A stretch of DNA of 64,000 nt from Acinetobacter sp. (lineage in GTDB: Bacteria > Pseudomonadota > Gammaproteobacteria > Pseudomonadales > Moraxellaceae): NCBI GenBank assembly GCA_031277915.1, contig JAITLL010000012.1, positions 1 through 64,000 on the forward strand. Reading direction: 5' to 3'. The position numbers and the translations under genes are program-made. The notes under the pieces are model-generated. The model saw only the letters and a list, made by a program, of their open reading frames with translations. It was not told the origin of the DNA and did no database searches. Within the stretch, counting starts at the first letter, position 1. The number at the start of each line of letters is the position of its first letter. Shown in pieces: positions 25,282 to 33,029 of this stretch.

Positions 25282-26925
25282 ATGTATTTATATACCGATT
25301 TCGACCAGCAGCTGGTTAATGAACGAGTTGCTCAGTTCCGTGATCAGACTGAACGCTATTTAGCTGGCAAACTTTCTGAAGACGAATATCGTCCATTACG
25401 TTTGCAAAATGGTTTATATGTGCAACGCTATGCGCCTATGCTGCGTATTGCTGTGCCGTATGGCTTAATGAATTCTAAGCAATTACGTAAAGTTGCTGAA
25501 GTTTCAACTGCTTATGACCGTGGTTATGCACACGTATCTACACGTCAAAACATCCAGTTGAACTGGCCTGCACTTGAAGATGTGCCAGATATTTTGGCTG
25601 AACTTGCAACTGTACAAATGCATGCTATTCAAACGAGTGGTAACTGTATTCGTAACACAACGACTGACCAATATGCAGGTGTGGTTGCTGGTGAAATTGC
25701 AGATCCACGTCCAACATGTGAATTGATTCGTCAGTGGAGTACATTCCACCCAGAATTTGCATTCTTGCCACGTAAGTTCAAAATTGCTGTTTCTGCACTT
25801 GAAGAAAAAGATCGTGCGGCAACTGCATTCCACGATATTGGTGTTTACATCGTGCGTAATGAAGCGGGTGAAATCGGCTATAAAATTATGGCTGGTGGTG
25901 GTTTAGGCCGTACTCCAATCATTGGTAGCGTTATTCGTGAGTTTTTACCACGTGAAGATTTAATTGCTTACTTGGAAGCGGTTTTACGTGTTTATAACTT
26001 GCATGGCCGTCGTGATAACAAATATAAAGCACGTATCAAAATTCTAGTTAAAGCCTTAACGCCTGAAGTGTTTGCACAGAAAGTTGAAGCTGAATTTGAA
26101 CATACACGTGAATCATTAAGAATTCAGCCAGAAATCTTGAAAAAACTGGATGAAGAATTCACGCCGTTTGATTATCAAGATTTGGCAGATGAAGACTTCA
26201 CTGCTTTATTTGCTGAGCATCCAAAATTCAAGCAATGGTTCAATATCAACACGCACGCGCATAAAGTGAAGGGTTATCGTATTGTTACGATTTCTCTAAA
26301 ACGTGCAGGTATTGCACCGGGTGATATGACCACCGAAGAAATGAATTTTATTGCAGACCTTGCTGATAAATACACTTTCGGTGAACTTCGCACGACTCAC
26401 GAACAAAATATTGCTTTGGCAGATGTACCTCAAAAAGATTTGTTTGATGTATGGCAAGCGCTTGAACAGCAAAATATGGCACGTGCACATATTGGTTTTA
26501 TTACCGATATCATCAGTTGCCCAGGTGGTGATTTCTGTTCACTTGCAAATGCGAAATCAATTCCAATTGCTGAAGCAATTACACGCCGTTTCGATGACTT
26601 AGACAAAGTTTATGACCTTGGTCATTTAGACTTAAATATTTCTGGTTGTATGAATGCTTGTGGTCACCACCACGTTGGTAATATCGGTATTTTAGGTGTA
26701 GATAAAAAAGGCGCCGAATTCTACCAAATTACATTAGGTGGTAATTCAGATCATGATGCATCAATCGGTGATATCTTGGGACCATCATTTGCAGCAGATG
26801 CTGTGCCTGACGTAATTGAAGAAGTATTAAATACTTATCTTGATTTGCGTACTGAAGGTGAGCGTTTTGTTGATACATATCGTCGCGTAGGAATTCAACC
26901 ATTTAAGGAGCGTGCATATGCTTAA
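25282..26925 (+). CDS. cysI: Sulfite reductase hemoprotein (nitrite/sulfite reductase family)
   Basis: The 547-residue siroheme/4Fe-4S protein reduces sulfite to sulfide with six electrons for cysteine synthesis. The cluster ligands are Cys413, Cys419, Cys456 and Cys460 in the pattern C-x5-C-x36-C-x3-C (CPGGDFC and SGCMNAC). Two ferredoxin-like half-domains are visible, with TSGNCIRNTTTDQYAGV in the first. It is followed, with overlap, by a DUF934 gene, the usual partner in gammaproteobacterial assimilatory clusters. Nitrite as substrate is less likely because no nitrate assimilation genes are nearby. Confidence 0.9.
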   Translation: MYLYTDFDQQLVNERVAQFRDQTERYLAGKLSEDEYRPLRLQNGLYVQRYAPMLRIAVPYGLMNSKQLRKVAEVSTAYDRGYAHVSTRQNIQLNWPALEDVPDILAELATVQMHAIQTSGNCIRNTTTDQYAGVVAGEIADPRPTCELIRQWSTFHPEFAFLPRKFKIAVSALEEKDRAATAFHDIGVYIVRNEAGEIGYKIMAGGGLGRTPIIGSVIREFLPREDLIAYLEAVLRVYNLHGRRDNKYKARIKILVKALTPEVFAQKVEAEFEHTRESLRIQPEILKKLDEEFTPFDYQDLADEDFTALFAEHPKFKQWFNINTHAHKVKGYRIVTISLKRAGIAPGDMTTEEMNFIADLADKYTFGELRTTHEQNIALADVPQKDLFDVWQALEQQNMARAHIGFITDIISCPGGDFCSLANAKSIPIAEAITRRFDDLDKVYDLGHLDLNISGCMNACGHHHVGNIGILGVDKKGAEFYQITLGGNSDHDASIGDILGPSFAADAVPDVIEEVLNTYLDLRTEGERFVDTYRRVGIQPFKERAYA

Positions 26926-27403
26926 TACAGCTCTACCAGTGCTTTATAAAGATGGCACGATTGCAGATAATACTTATCAAATCATTGTTGAAGATGGTGC
27001 TATCCCTCAAGGTGATGTGGTTGTAACAACAGCTCAACTAGATCAATTAGCTAGCATTCAAGGCAAAAAAGCTTTGTATGTGACTGTGAATGATTCACCA
27101 GAAAATCATACATTTCCATTAAATGAACTTGATGCAATTTTTATTGAGTTTGCAGGCTTTGGTGATGGGCGTGGATATTCATTTGCTGCGCTATTACGTC
27201 GCCAAGGTTTCCAAGGCGAACTACGTGCAACAGGTGATGTGTTTAAGGATGTCTTAAACTACTTAAAGCGTTCTGGTTTTGATAGTTTTGTCGTAAAAGA
27301 AGGCAAAGACGTACAAGAAGCTGCGGCAGGTTTGCAAGACTTTACTTATCCATACCAAGCATCGACGGCTGTACCGCAAGCAAGTTATCAAACTGGTGCT
27401 TAA
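26918..27403 (+). CDS. DUF934 domain-containing protein linked to sulfite reductase
   Basis: The 161-residue protein matches the DUF934 family found next to cysI and cysH in many proteobacteria, where it is thought to help sulfite reduction, perhaps as an electron-transfer or assembly factor. The segment FIEFAGFGDGRGYSFAALLRRQGFQGELRATGDVF is the family core. ATG 26918 is chosen because AAGGAG lies seven bases upstream; it overlaps the cysI stop by eight bases, indicating coupling. The role is inferred from neighbourhood. Confidence 0.85.
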   Translation: MLNTALPVLYKDGTIADNTYQIIVEDGAIPQGDVVVTTAQLDQLASIQGKKALYVTVNDSPENHTFPLNELDAIFIEFAGFGDGRGYSFAALLRRQGFQGELRATGDVFKDVLNYLKRSGFDSFVVKEGKDVQEAAAGLQDFTYPYQASTAVPQASYQTGA

Positions 27404-27416
27404 TAAATCCTGACAT

Positions 27417-27445
27417 AAAAAATCCCGCAATTTGCGGGATTTTTT
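27417..27445. terminator. Bidirectional terminator
   Basis: TCCCGC pairs with GCGGGA around AATTT, flanked by six A and six T, between the convergent DUF934 and VOC genes. Confidence 0.85.
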
Positions 27446-27455
27446 ATATTGAAAA

Positions 27456-27899
27456 TTATGTATCAAGTTGGCAGTTAACCATCCACTTTATACCAAATTG
27501 ATCGGTAAACGCTCCGTATAATGCACCCCAGAACGTTTTTTCTAGAGGCATTTCAATTTGACCATTTACAGATAGAGCATCAAAAAGTTGTTTAGCTTTT
27601 TCTTGCTCATTTTTTTCAAGGTTAATCGCAATATAGTGATTATTGCCTTGGGTAAATACGCTGTTAGGTGCACAGAATTGATCATTTGTATCAGATGCCA
27701 TCAGTACAGTGTGTTCATTAATGGGGAGAGAAACATGTAAGATCAGGTTTTTATTGGCTTCTGATAAAGTCACACCTTCTTGCGGTGGCATATCACCATA
27801 GCGACTCAGCATGGCGAACTCTCCGCCAAAGACCGATTTATAAAAGTTAAAGGCTTGTTCTGCCTGACCTTGGAAATTGAGATAGTGATTGAGTTGCAT
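27456..27899 (-). CDS. VOC family protein (PhnB-like)
   Basis: The 147-residue protein has the PhnB-like glyoxalase/bleomycin-resistance fold: QLNHYLNFQGQAEQAFNFYKSVFGGE at the start, GDMPP, a central ILHVSL strand, and WGALYGAFTDQFGIKWMVN at the end. The family is often misannotated as a 3-demethylubiquinone methyltransferase. No substrate can be read. It is transcribed alone, without a clear promoter. Confidence 0.85.
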   Translation of the reverse strand: MQLNHYLNFQGQAEQAFNFYKSVFGGEFAMLSRYGDMPPQEGVTLSEANKNLILHVSLPINEHTVLMASDTNDQFCAPNSVFTQGNNHYIAINLEKNEQEKAKQLFDALSVNGQIEMPLEKTFWGALYGAFTDQFGIKWMVNCQLDT

Positions 27900-27984
27900 T
27901 GTTATTGTCCATTGTTGTTTTCGTTTAAAAGAATAAGTTAAAACTTAAAAGTGATTTTGTGGGTCATTTTTTGTAGTTTTTTCA

Positions 27985-28010
27985 TAAAAAAATCCCACCG
28001 AAGTGGGATT
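27985..28010 (-). terminator. Terminator of the second thiolase gene
   Basis: AATCCCAC pairs with GTGGGATT around CGAA; on the minus strand it is followed by seven T. Confidence 0.8.
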
Positions 28011-28028
28011 ATTAATATTCATTTTTAA

Positions 28029-29204
28029 TTAAATAAGTTCAACTGCAACAGCTGTTGCTTCACCACCACCAATACAAAGGGCAGCAATACCTTTTTTACC
28101 ACCCGTACGTTTTAGTGCATGAATCAGCGTGAGAATAATACGAGAACCCGTAGAACCTACTGGGTGACCTAGTGCACAAGCACCACCATTAATATTGACT
28201 TTTTCAGCATCAAGTTTGAAGTCATCAATTGGGCACATAGTGACCATCGCAAATGCTTCATTAATTTCCCAAAGGTCAACATCCTGAGCACTCCACCCCG
28301 CTTTTTTAAGCACTTTTTCGATCGCACCTACAGGAGCAATCGTAAATTCTGAAGGGTGTTGAGAGTTTGAAGCTGTTGCAATAATTTTAGCAAGTGGTTG
28401 TAAGCCGCGTTGGATAGCCACTTCACTAGATGTTAACACCAGTGCAGATGCACCATCAGAAATCGAACTTGCGTTAGCTGCGGTAATTGTACCGTCTTTT
28501 GCAAAGGCTGGTTTAAGTGAAGGAATTTTGTCGATCTTTGCATTTAGAGGTTGTTCATCTTGATCAACAACCACATCGCCTTTGCGACTAGGTACGGTAA
28601 CGGAAATAATTTCATCCTTGAAATAGCCTTCAGTAATCGCAGTTTGAGCGCGTTTTAAAGAACGAATTGCAAAGTCATCCATTTGCTCACGTGTATAACC
28701 GCGTGTATTTGCCATATCTTGAGCAAAAGAGCCCATTAAACGACCTGTTTCAGCATCTTCTAAACCGTCAAAGAACATGTGATCTTTAATTTCACCATGA
28801 CCCATACGATAGCCTGCACGTGCTTTAGGTAAAACATAAGGCGCGTTTGTCATCGACTCCATACCGCCAGCAACCACAATTTCGGCACTGCCTGCTTTAA
28901 TCATATCGGCTGCTTGCATCACGGCTTTCATGCCTGAACCACATAGTTTATTAATTGTCACAGCACCTATTGAGTCAGGTAAACCAGCTTTACGCATTGC
29001 TTGACGAGCAGGACCTTGTTTTAAGCCGGCAGAAAGAACACAACCCATAATGACTTCTTCGACATCAGTAGGCTGTAAGCCTGCTCGTGTGATTGCTTCT
29101 TTAATTGTTACCGCACCTAATTCTGGAGCAGTTAGACCAGATAGTGAGCCTTGAAAACCACCCATAGCAGTACGAGCACCATTCACAATTACGATGTCAG
29201 TCAT
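28029..29204 (-). CDS. Acetyl-CoA C-acetyltransferase (biosynthetic-type thiolase)
   Basis: The 391-residue thiolase carries Cys88 in INKLCGSGMKA, NEAFA, GGACALGHPVGSTGSR with the catalytic His, and a late CIGGGEA Cys. The KLCGSG and LMGSFAQ features are those of AtoB/PhaA thiolases, which condense or cleave acetoacetyl-CoA, unlike the FadA-type enzyme at 17434. It stands alone, so its pathway (acetoacetate use or storage polymer) is not shown by context. A terminator follows. Confidence 0.9.
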   Translation of the reverse strand: MTDIVIVNGARTAMGGFQGSLSGLTAPELGAVTIKEAITRAGLQPTDVEEVIMGCVLSAGLKQGPARQAMRKAGLPDSIGAVTINKLCGSGMKAVMQAADMIKAGSAEIVVAGGMESMTNAPYVLPKARAGYRMGHGEIKDHMFFDGLEDAETGRLMGSFAQDMANTRGYTREQMDDFAIRSLKRAQTAITEGYFKDEIISVTVPSRKGDVVVDQDEQPLNAKIDKIPSLKPAFAKDGTITAANASSISDGASALVLTSSEVAIQRGLQPLAKIIATASNSQHPSEFTIAPVGAIEKVLKKAGWSAQDVDLWEINEAFAMVTMCPIDDFKLDAEKVNINGGACALGHPVGSTGSRIILTLIHALKRTGGKKGIAALCIGGGEATAVAVELI

Positions 29205-29312
29205 TGTTGTAATCTCCGATTGTTCTTTATCTCAAATTAAGAAAATTTTAAAACTTAAGCAGTATATTGCAAAATGGGGGCAAGATTGGGTTCTGCATTA
29301 GACTGTAGAGTT

Positions 29313-29828
29313 CTAACAATTTTTTAGTTCTTCTAAGCGTACATGCCCCATTTTGCTGAGAATTAATTTAAAATTTTTAAGCTGATTATAAGAACAGTAT
29401 ATAAAATTACCATTAGACTCGATTGGAAGACCTGAGTTTCCTTGAAAAACAATACTATTTTGTTTTTTTCCAAAACGTTGTAATTTCATAGAGCCATAAT
29501 GATGGTTAAGATCGATAGAGGACAATAATTCTTCATTTACATCATGTTGTAGATTACGATTGTTATCGACAAAGCTGATTAAATTATTATTCCAGTTCGT
29601 ATTACAGACCAATTGATCAGAACTTGGACAGATGACTATGTTCTTATGTCTAATAATTGCGTCATATTTGGCTTTTTGTATGTGAATTGTGAGTATGCGC
29701 GGAGTGTTTTTTAACTCTATGGATGCCATAATTTGATGGTATAAAGGAATGGCTATAATCGACATAATCATAAGAATTACGAGGGTTATAGAAAGCTCAA
29801 TTATAGTAAAACCAGGAGATTTAAACAT
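29313..29828 (-). CDS. GspH/FimT family pseudopilin
   Basis: The 171-residue protein has a class III signal: a short leader ending Gly, then FTIIELSITLVILMIMSIIAIPL with the conserved Glu five, cleaved by the prepilin peptidase PilD. The rest is a globular pseudopilin with two distant Cys. It is an orphan, far from the other minor pilin genes, as fimT often is. Near the C-terminus is GHVR (residues 161-164), close to the GRxR DNA-binding motif described for FimT. FimT is required for DNA uptake in other bacteria; that role here is inferred. Confidence 0.75.
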   Translation of the reverse strand: MFKSPGFTIIELSITLVILMIMSIIAIPLYHQIMASIELKNTPRILTIHIQKAKYDAIIRHKNIVICPSSDQLVCNTNWNNNLISFVDNNRNLQHDVNEELLSSIDLNHHYGSMKLQRFGKKQNSIVFQGNSGLPIESNGNFIYCSYNQLKNFKLILSKMGHVRLEELKNC

Positions 29829-29927
29829 TAAAAAACCTTAATATATGTATAAGTAGAGTAATTTTATGTTTTCTGACAATGATTTATATTATTTTTTATA
29901 ATAAGGAAACACAAAATTAAATAAGGG

Positions 29928-29956
29928 TTATCAGTTGACAATAATACTGGTAAAAT
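29928..29956 (+). promoter_or_regulatory. Candidate ompA promoter with extended -10
   Basis: TTATCA (29928-29933), a 17-base spacer, TGG, then TAAAAT (29951-29956) make a plausible extended -10 promoter. The implied start near 29963 leaves an untranslated leader of about 245 bases. Confidence 0.45.
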
Positions 29957-30003
29957 CACCGCAAGCGAAACAACGAAGTTGTTCATATTTGCTAGTTGAG
30001 TAA

Positions 30004-30041
30004 AAAATTACCGAATTACAACGGAAATTGTAAGTAATTTT
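30004..30041 (+). promoter_or_regulatory. Hairpin in the ompA leader
   Basis: AAAATTAC (30004-30011) pairs with GTAATTTT (30034-30041). After a one-sided CGAA bulge, TTACAA (30016-30021) pairs with TTGTAA (30028-30033) around CGGAAA. Confidence 0.5.
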
Positions 30042-30069
30042 GTCAATAATTTACTTGATTAAAATTATC

Positions 30070-30097
30070 AAGCACTTGGAAAGTCTATCAAGTGTTT
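30070..30097 (+). promoter_or_regulatory. Second hairpin in the ompA leader
   Basis: AAGCACTTG (30070-30078) pairs with CAAGTGTTT (30089-30097) over nine positions (one G-T) around a ten-base loop. Confidence 0.45.
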
Positions 30098-30207
30098 GTA
30101 TGATTCAAATGTGAATAGCTTAAAAATAATACTGGGGTAAAAATACCTCAGGGGCCAATAAATTTAGGCTGAGCTTGAACAACAATTGTTATCTCTGGAG
30201 GATATCC

Positions 30208-31257
30208 ATGAAATTGAGTCGTATTGCACTTGCTACTATGCTGGTTGCTGCACCATTAGCTGCTGCTAATGCTGGCGTAACTGTTACTCCATTATTGCTT
30301 GGTTACACTTGGCAAGACACCCAACACAATAACGGTGGACACGAAGGCAGTTTAACAGATAGCCCTGAGCTACAAAATGATTTATTCGTTGGTGCAGCTC
30401 TTGGTATTGAGTTAACACCATGGTTAGGTTTTGAAGCTGAATATAACCAAGTTAAAGGTGATGTAAAAGGCATTGCTAGTGCTCCAAATGCTGAATACAA
30501 ACAAAAACAAATCAATGGTAACTTTTATGTTACTTCTGATTTAATTACTAAAAACTACGACAGCAAATTTAAGCCGTATGTATTATTAGGTGCTGGTCAC
30601 TACAAATACGATATTCCTGATCTTGGGTATCATACTAGTGAAGAAGGTACTTTAGGTAACGCTGGTATCGGTGCATTCTATCGCATCAATGATGCTTTAT
30701 CTCTTCGTACAGAAGCTCGTAGTACTTATAACTTTGACGAAAAATTCTGGAACTATACAGCTCTTGCTGGTTTAAACGTAGTTCTTGGTGGTCACTTGAA
30801 GCCTGCTGCTCCTGTAGTAGAAGTTGCTCCAGTTGAACCAACTCCAGTTGCTCCACAACCACAAGAGTTAACTGAAGACCTTAACATGGAACTTCGTGTG
30901 TTCTTTGATACTAACAAGTCAAACATCAAAGACCAATACAAGCCAGAAATCGCTAAAGTTGCTGAGAAGTTAACTGAATACCCTAACGCTACTGCACGTA
31001 TCGAAGGTCACACAGATAACACTGGTCCACGTAAGTTGAACGAACGTTTATCTTTAGCTCGTGCTAACTCTGTTAAATCAGCTCTTGTAAACGAATACAA
31101 TGTTGATGCTTCTCGTTTGTCTACTCAAGGTTTCGCTTGGGATCAACCGATTGCTGACAACAAAACTAAAGAAGGTCGTGCTATGAACCGTCGTGTATTC
31201 GCGACAATCACTGGTAGCCGTACTGTAGTAGTTCAACCTGGTCAACAAGCTCAATAA
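30208..31257 (+). CDS. ompA: Outer-membrane protein OmpA
   Basis: The 349-residue major outer-membrane protein joins an N-terminal eight-stranded barrel (after a signal peptide ending AAANA, with [15 protein letters not shown]) to a periplasmic OmpA-like peptidoglycan-binding domain. The Pro/Val hinge is [17 protein letters not shown], and the C-terminal domain contains [11 protein letters not shown] and NERLSLARA, including the Asp and Arg that bind diaminopimelate. TGGAGGAT precedes the ATG; the frame extends 11 codons upstream without signal. The tail ends GQQAQ and lacks the Ala/Pro-rich extension that I recall in A. baumannii. Two leader hairpins may control mRNA stability. Confidence 0.96.
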   Translation: MKLSRIALATMLVAAPLAAANAGVTVTPLLLGYTWQDTQHNNGGHEGSLTDSPELQNDLFVGAALGIELTPWLGFEAEYNQVKGDVKGIASAPNAEYKQKQINGNFYVTSDLITKNYDSKFKPYVLLGAGHYKYDIPDLGYHTSEEGTLGNAGIGAFYRINDALSLRTEARSTYNFDEKFWNYTALAGLNVVLGGHLKPAAPVVEVAPVEPTPVAPQPQELTEDLNMELRVFFDTNKSNIKDQYKPEIAKVAEKLTEYPNATARIEGHTDNTGPRKLNERLSLARANSVKSALVNEYNVDASRLSTQGFAWDQPIADNKTKEGRAMNRRVFATITGSRTVVVQPGQQAQ

Positions 31258-31275
31258 TTTGAGTTTCTGAACAGT

Positions 31276-31306
31276 AAAAAAGCGACTCGTTAGAGTCGCT
31301 TTTTTT
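31276..31306 (+). terminator. ompA terminator
   Basis: AGCGACTC pairs with GAGTCGCT around GTTA, flanked by A and followed by T residues, 23 bases after the stop. Confidence 0.85.
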
Positions 31307-31385
31307 ATTGCGATTTTTAAAATATTTTTTCATTTCTATATCTCCTCGATAATATTTATTCAGTTAATTGTTTATAGATAAGTTT

Positions 31386-31544
31386 TTACCAAACACCTTT
31401 TTTTAATTGCTGTTTAGTATCTTGTCTATCCCGACGATGCTGGGCACGAGGTTTTTCTGTCTCATGCATGCCACCCTTTTGAAGTAAAGGTGACAGAGCT
31501 ACGTGGTTACGAACCTTAATTTTTGGCATTTCTTTAATTTTCAT
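31386..31544 (-). CDS. Small basic protein encoded directly after rtcB
   Basis: The 52-residue ORF begins three bases after the rtcB stop on the same strand and was found by reading the sequence. It is strongly basic and soluble: MKIKEMPKIKVRNHVALSPL, then LLQKGGMHETEKPRAQ and HRRDRQDTKQQ. There is no membrane segment. Short basic proteins with a SPLLxKGGxH-like core and Arg/Lys tail recur in bacteria and phages as far as I recall, but I know no function. Adjacency suggests co-transcription with rtcB and a possible RNA-related role. Confidence 0.6.
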   Translation of the reverse strand: MKIKEMPKIKVRNHVALSPLLQKGGMHETEKPRAQHRRDRQDTKQQLKKGVW

Positions 31545-31547
31545 GTT

Positions 31548-32752
31548 TTAACCTTTAATACATAAAACTTGTTTAAGAGTATGAACTACTTCAATAAGAT
31601 CTGATTGGTTCGCCATGACTTCATCAATATCCTTATAGGCACTGGGGATCTCATCGACAACACCGCTATCTTTACGACATTCAATACCTTGAGTTTGCTC
31701 AATTAAATCTTGTTGATTAAAAAGAATCTTTGCTTTGCTGCGGCTCATTTTTCGTCCAGCACCATGAGAACAAGAACAGAAAGACTCAGGATTTGCTTTG
31801 CCTTTTACAATATAGGAGCGTGCTCCCATGGAGCCAGGGATAATTCCTAACTCATCTAAGCCTGCTCTAATCGCTCCTTTTCGAGTAATCAAAAGATTTT
31901 CACCAAAATGGGTTTCTCGACTTACATAATTATGATGACAATTAATTGCTTCTTTTGTCATTTGAAACGAGGGGAGAATAGGTCGGATTGCTTCTAAGAC
32001 TAATCGCATCATTTCTTTACGATTTTCAAAAGCATATTCTTGAGCCCACTCCACAGCTTCTACATAATCATTAAAACTGTTTGAGCCTTCAGCAAAATAA
32101 CTTAGGTCCTTATCCGGTACATGCCCAAAGCGATGTTGTGCTTCTTTCTTGGCGAGTTCAATAAAATAAGTACCAATGACGTTACCCAGTCCTCGGCTAC
32201 CTGAATGTAGCATTACCCAAACATATTGATTTTCATCAATACATAACTCTATAAAGTGATTACCGCCTCCTAATGTGCCTAATTGTTTTTGCCAAGTCGC
32301 ATCAAACTGCCGAAGCATGCGAACTAGACCTGGATGTTTCTTTATAATTGGTTGTAAACGCTTTTCGAGCGGAATAATACTCGATGCTTTAGCTTTACCT
32401 GTTTATGCAAAGCAAAGCCGATAGGTACTTTACGTTCGATTGCATCACGTAATCGACTTAAGTTATCGGGAAGCTGTGAAGCTTTTAGGCTTAAACGAAT
32501 TGCATTCATTCCACAGCCAATGTCTACACCGACTGCAGCTGGAATAATCGCATGTTTAGTCGGGATAACACTTCCTACAGTTGCGCCTTTTCCTACGTGA
32601 ACATCTGGCATAACGGCAATATGTGAATATATAAATTGCAGCTGTGCCATTTTCTTCAATTGTTCGATACTTTCACTATCTATATCTTGAGTGAAAATTT
32701 TAACGGGGACACCATATTGTGCCTCTTCGTTTAATATTTTTTGTATGCCCAT
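31548..32752 (-). pseudogene. rtcB: RNA ligase RtcB, interrupted by one frameshift
   Basis: RtcB joins RNA 2',3'-cyclic phosphate (or 3'-phosphate) ends to 5'-hydroxyl ends using GTP and manganese. The reading is in two parts: 32752 to 32342 (start MGIQKILNEEAQYG, with GVDIGCGM metal motif) and 31548 to about 32402 in the -1 frame (LGTLGGGNHFIE, SGSRGLG, NCHHNYV, and SCSHGAGRKMSR with the guanylylated His). All catalytic motifs survive. Joining the frames gives about 401 residues, the family length. Restoring one G in CAGG (complement of 32398-32399) would rebuild the protein. The overlap also holds two A-AAG sites, so programmed slippage is not excluded. Start 32752 has AAGAG upstream. Confidence 0.85.
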
Positions 32753-32786
32753 AATTTTTCTCTTATTTTTCTGTCCGAATAGGCAT

Positions 32787-32809
32787 AAAAAAACCTAGCG
32801 AATGCTAGG
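32787..32809 (-). terminator. Intrinsic terminator inside the rtcB leader
   Basis: On the minus strand CCTAGC (32809-32804) and GCTAGG (32799-32794) pair around ATTC, followed by seven T (32793-32787), 35 bases before the rtcB start. It can act as an attenuator because an upstream arm competes for its 5' side. Confidence 0.75.
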
Positions 32810-32882
32810 TCTTAAATTCGAGCATTCGGACAAGTGAATTAAATTTGTACACTTGTCCGTGAGCTGACATCGTGCCAAATCG

Positions 32883-32912
32883 TTACTGTTTTTTACCTTG
32901 TAGTATTGACAT
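32883..32912 (-). CDS. Nine-residue leader peptide ORF upstream of rtcB
   Basis: ATG at 32912 with the strong signal AGGAGG (32918-32923) five bases upstream opens an ORF for MSILQGKKQ, ending TAA. The signal is stronger than that of most genes here. The stop lies 23 bases before the first pairing arm of the leader. There is no run of one amino acid, so classical amino-acid attenuation is not obvious. Confidence 0.5.
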   Translation of the reverse strand: MSILQGKKQ

Positions 32913-32956
32913 GATGTCCTCCTTTATTTAAAAGTGCCGTTGAAAATCTGAACGGC

Positions 32957-32984
32957 ATTTTACCTGTTTTTAACTAAAGATCAA
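32957..32984 (-). promoter_or_regulatory. Candidate promoter of the rtcB leader
   Basis: Minus-strand TTGATC (32984-32979), a 16-base spacer, and TAAAAT (32962-32957) suggest a start near 32950. The hairpin at 32935-32957 would then overlap the start and might be an operator dyad instead of an RNA fold. Confidence 0.35.
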
Positions 32985-33029
32985 GTTTTTGGTCTTTAGC
33001 TTACTTTAATTAACGACTTAGACTTACTG

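Larger units (their letters stand above)
32772..32957 (-). ncRNA. Candidate cis-regulatory leader RNA of rtcB with mutually exclusive pairings
   Basis: Arm 32827-32836 pairs over ten bases with 32850-32859. The overlapping arm 32824-32832 pairs instead over nine bases with 32772-32780, beyond the terminator. A further part, 32821-32827, pairs over seven bases with 32800-32806, which would open the terminator stem. A hairpin at 32935-32957 (TGCCGTT/AACGGCA) precedes a nine-codon ORF. This is the pattern of a transcription attenuator. No known riboswitch was recognised. The terminated transcript could also be a small RNA in its own right. Confidence 0.55.

Noticed and set aside
32787-32957. 4.5S RNA, tmRNA or Y RNA at the rtcB leader
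   Set aside because: No conserved tetraloop, tRNA-like acceptor or T-arm was found; a leader with attenuator fits better.
32974-32999. Terminator after the LysP-like gene (CTAAAGA/TCTTTAG)
   Set aside because: The stem is AT-rich and lacks a T run in the minus direction; termination is doubtful.
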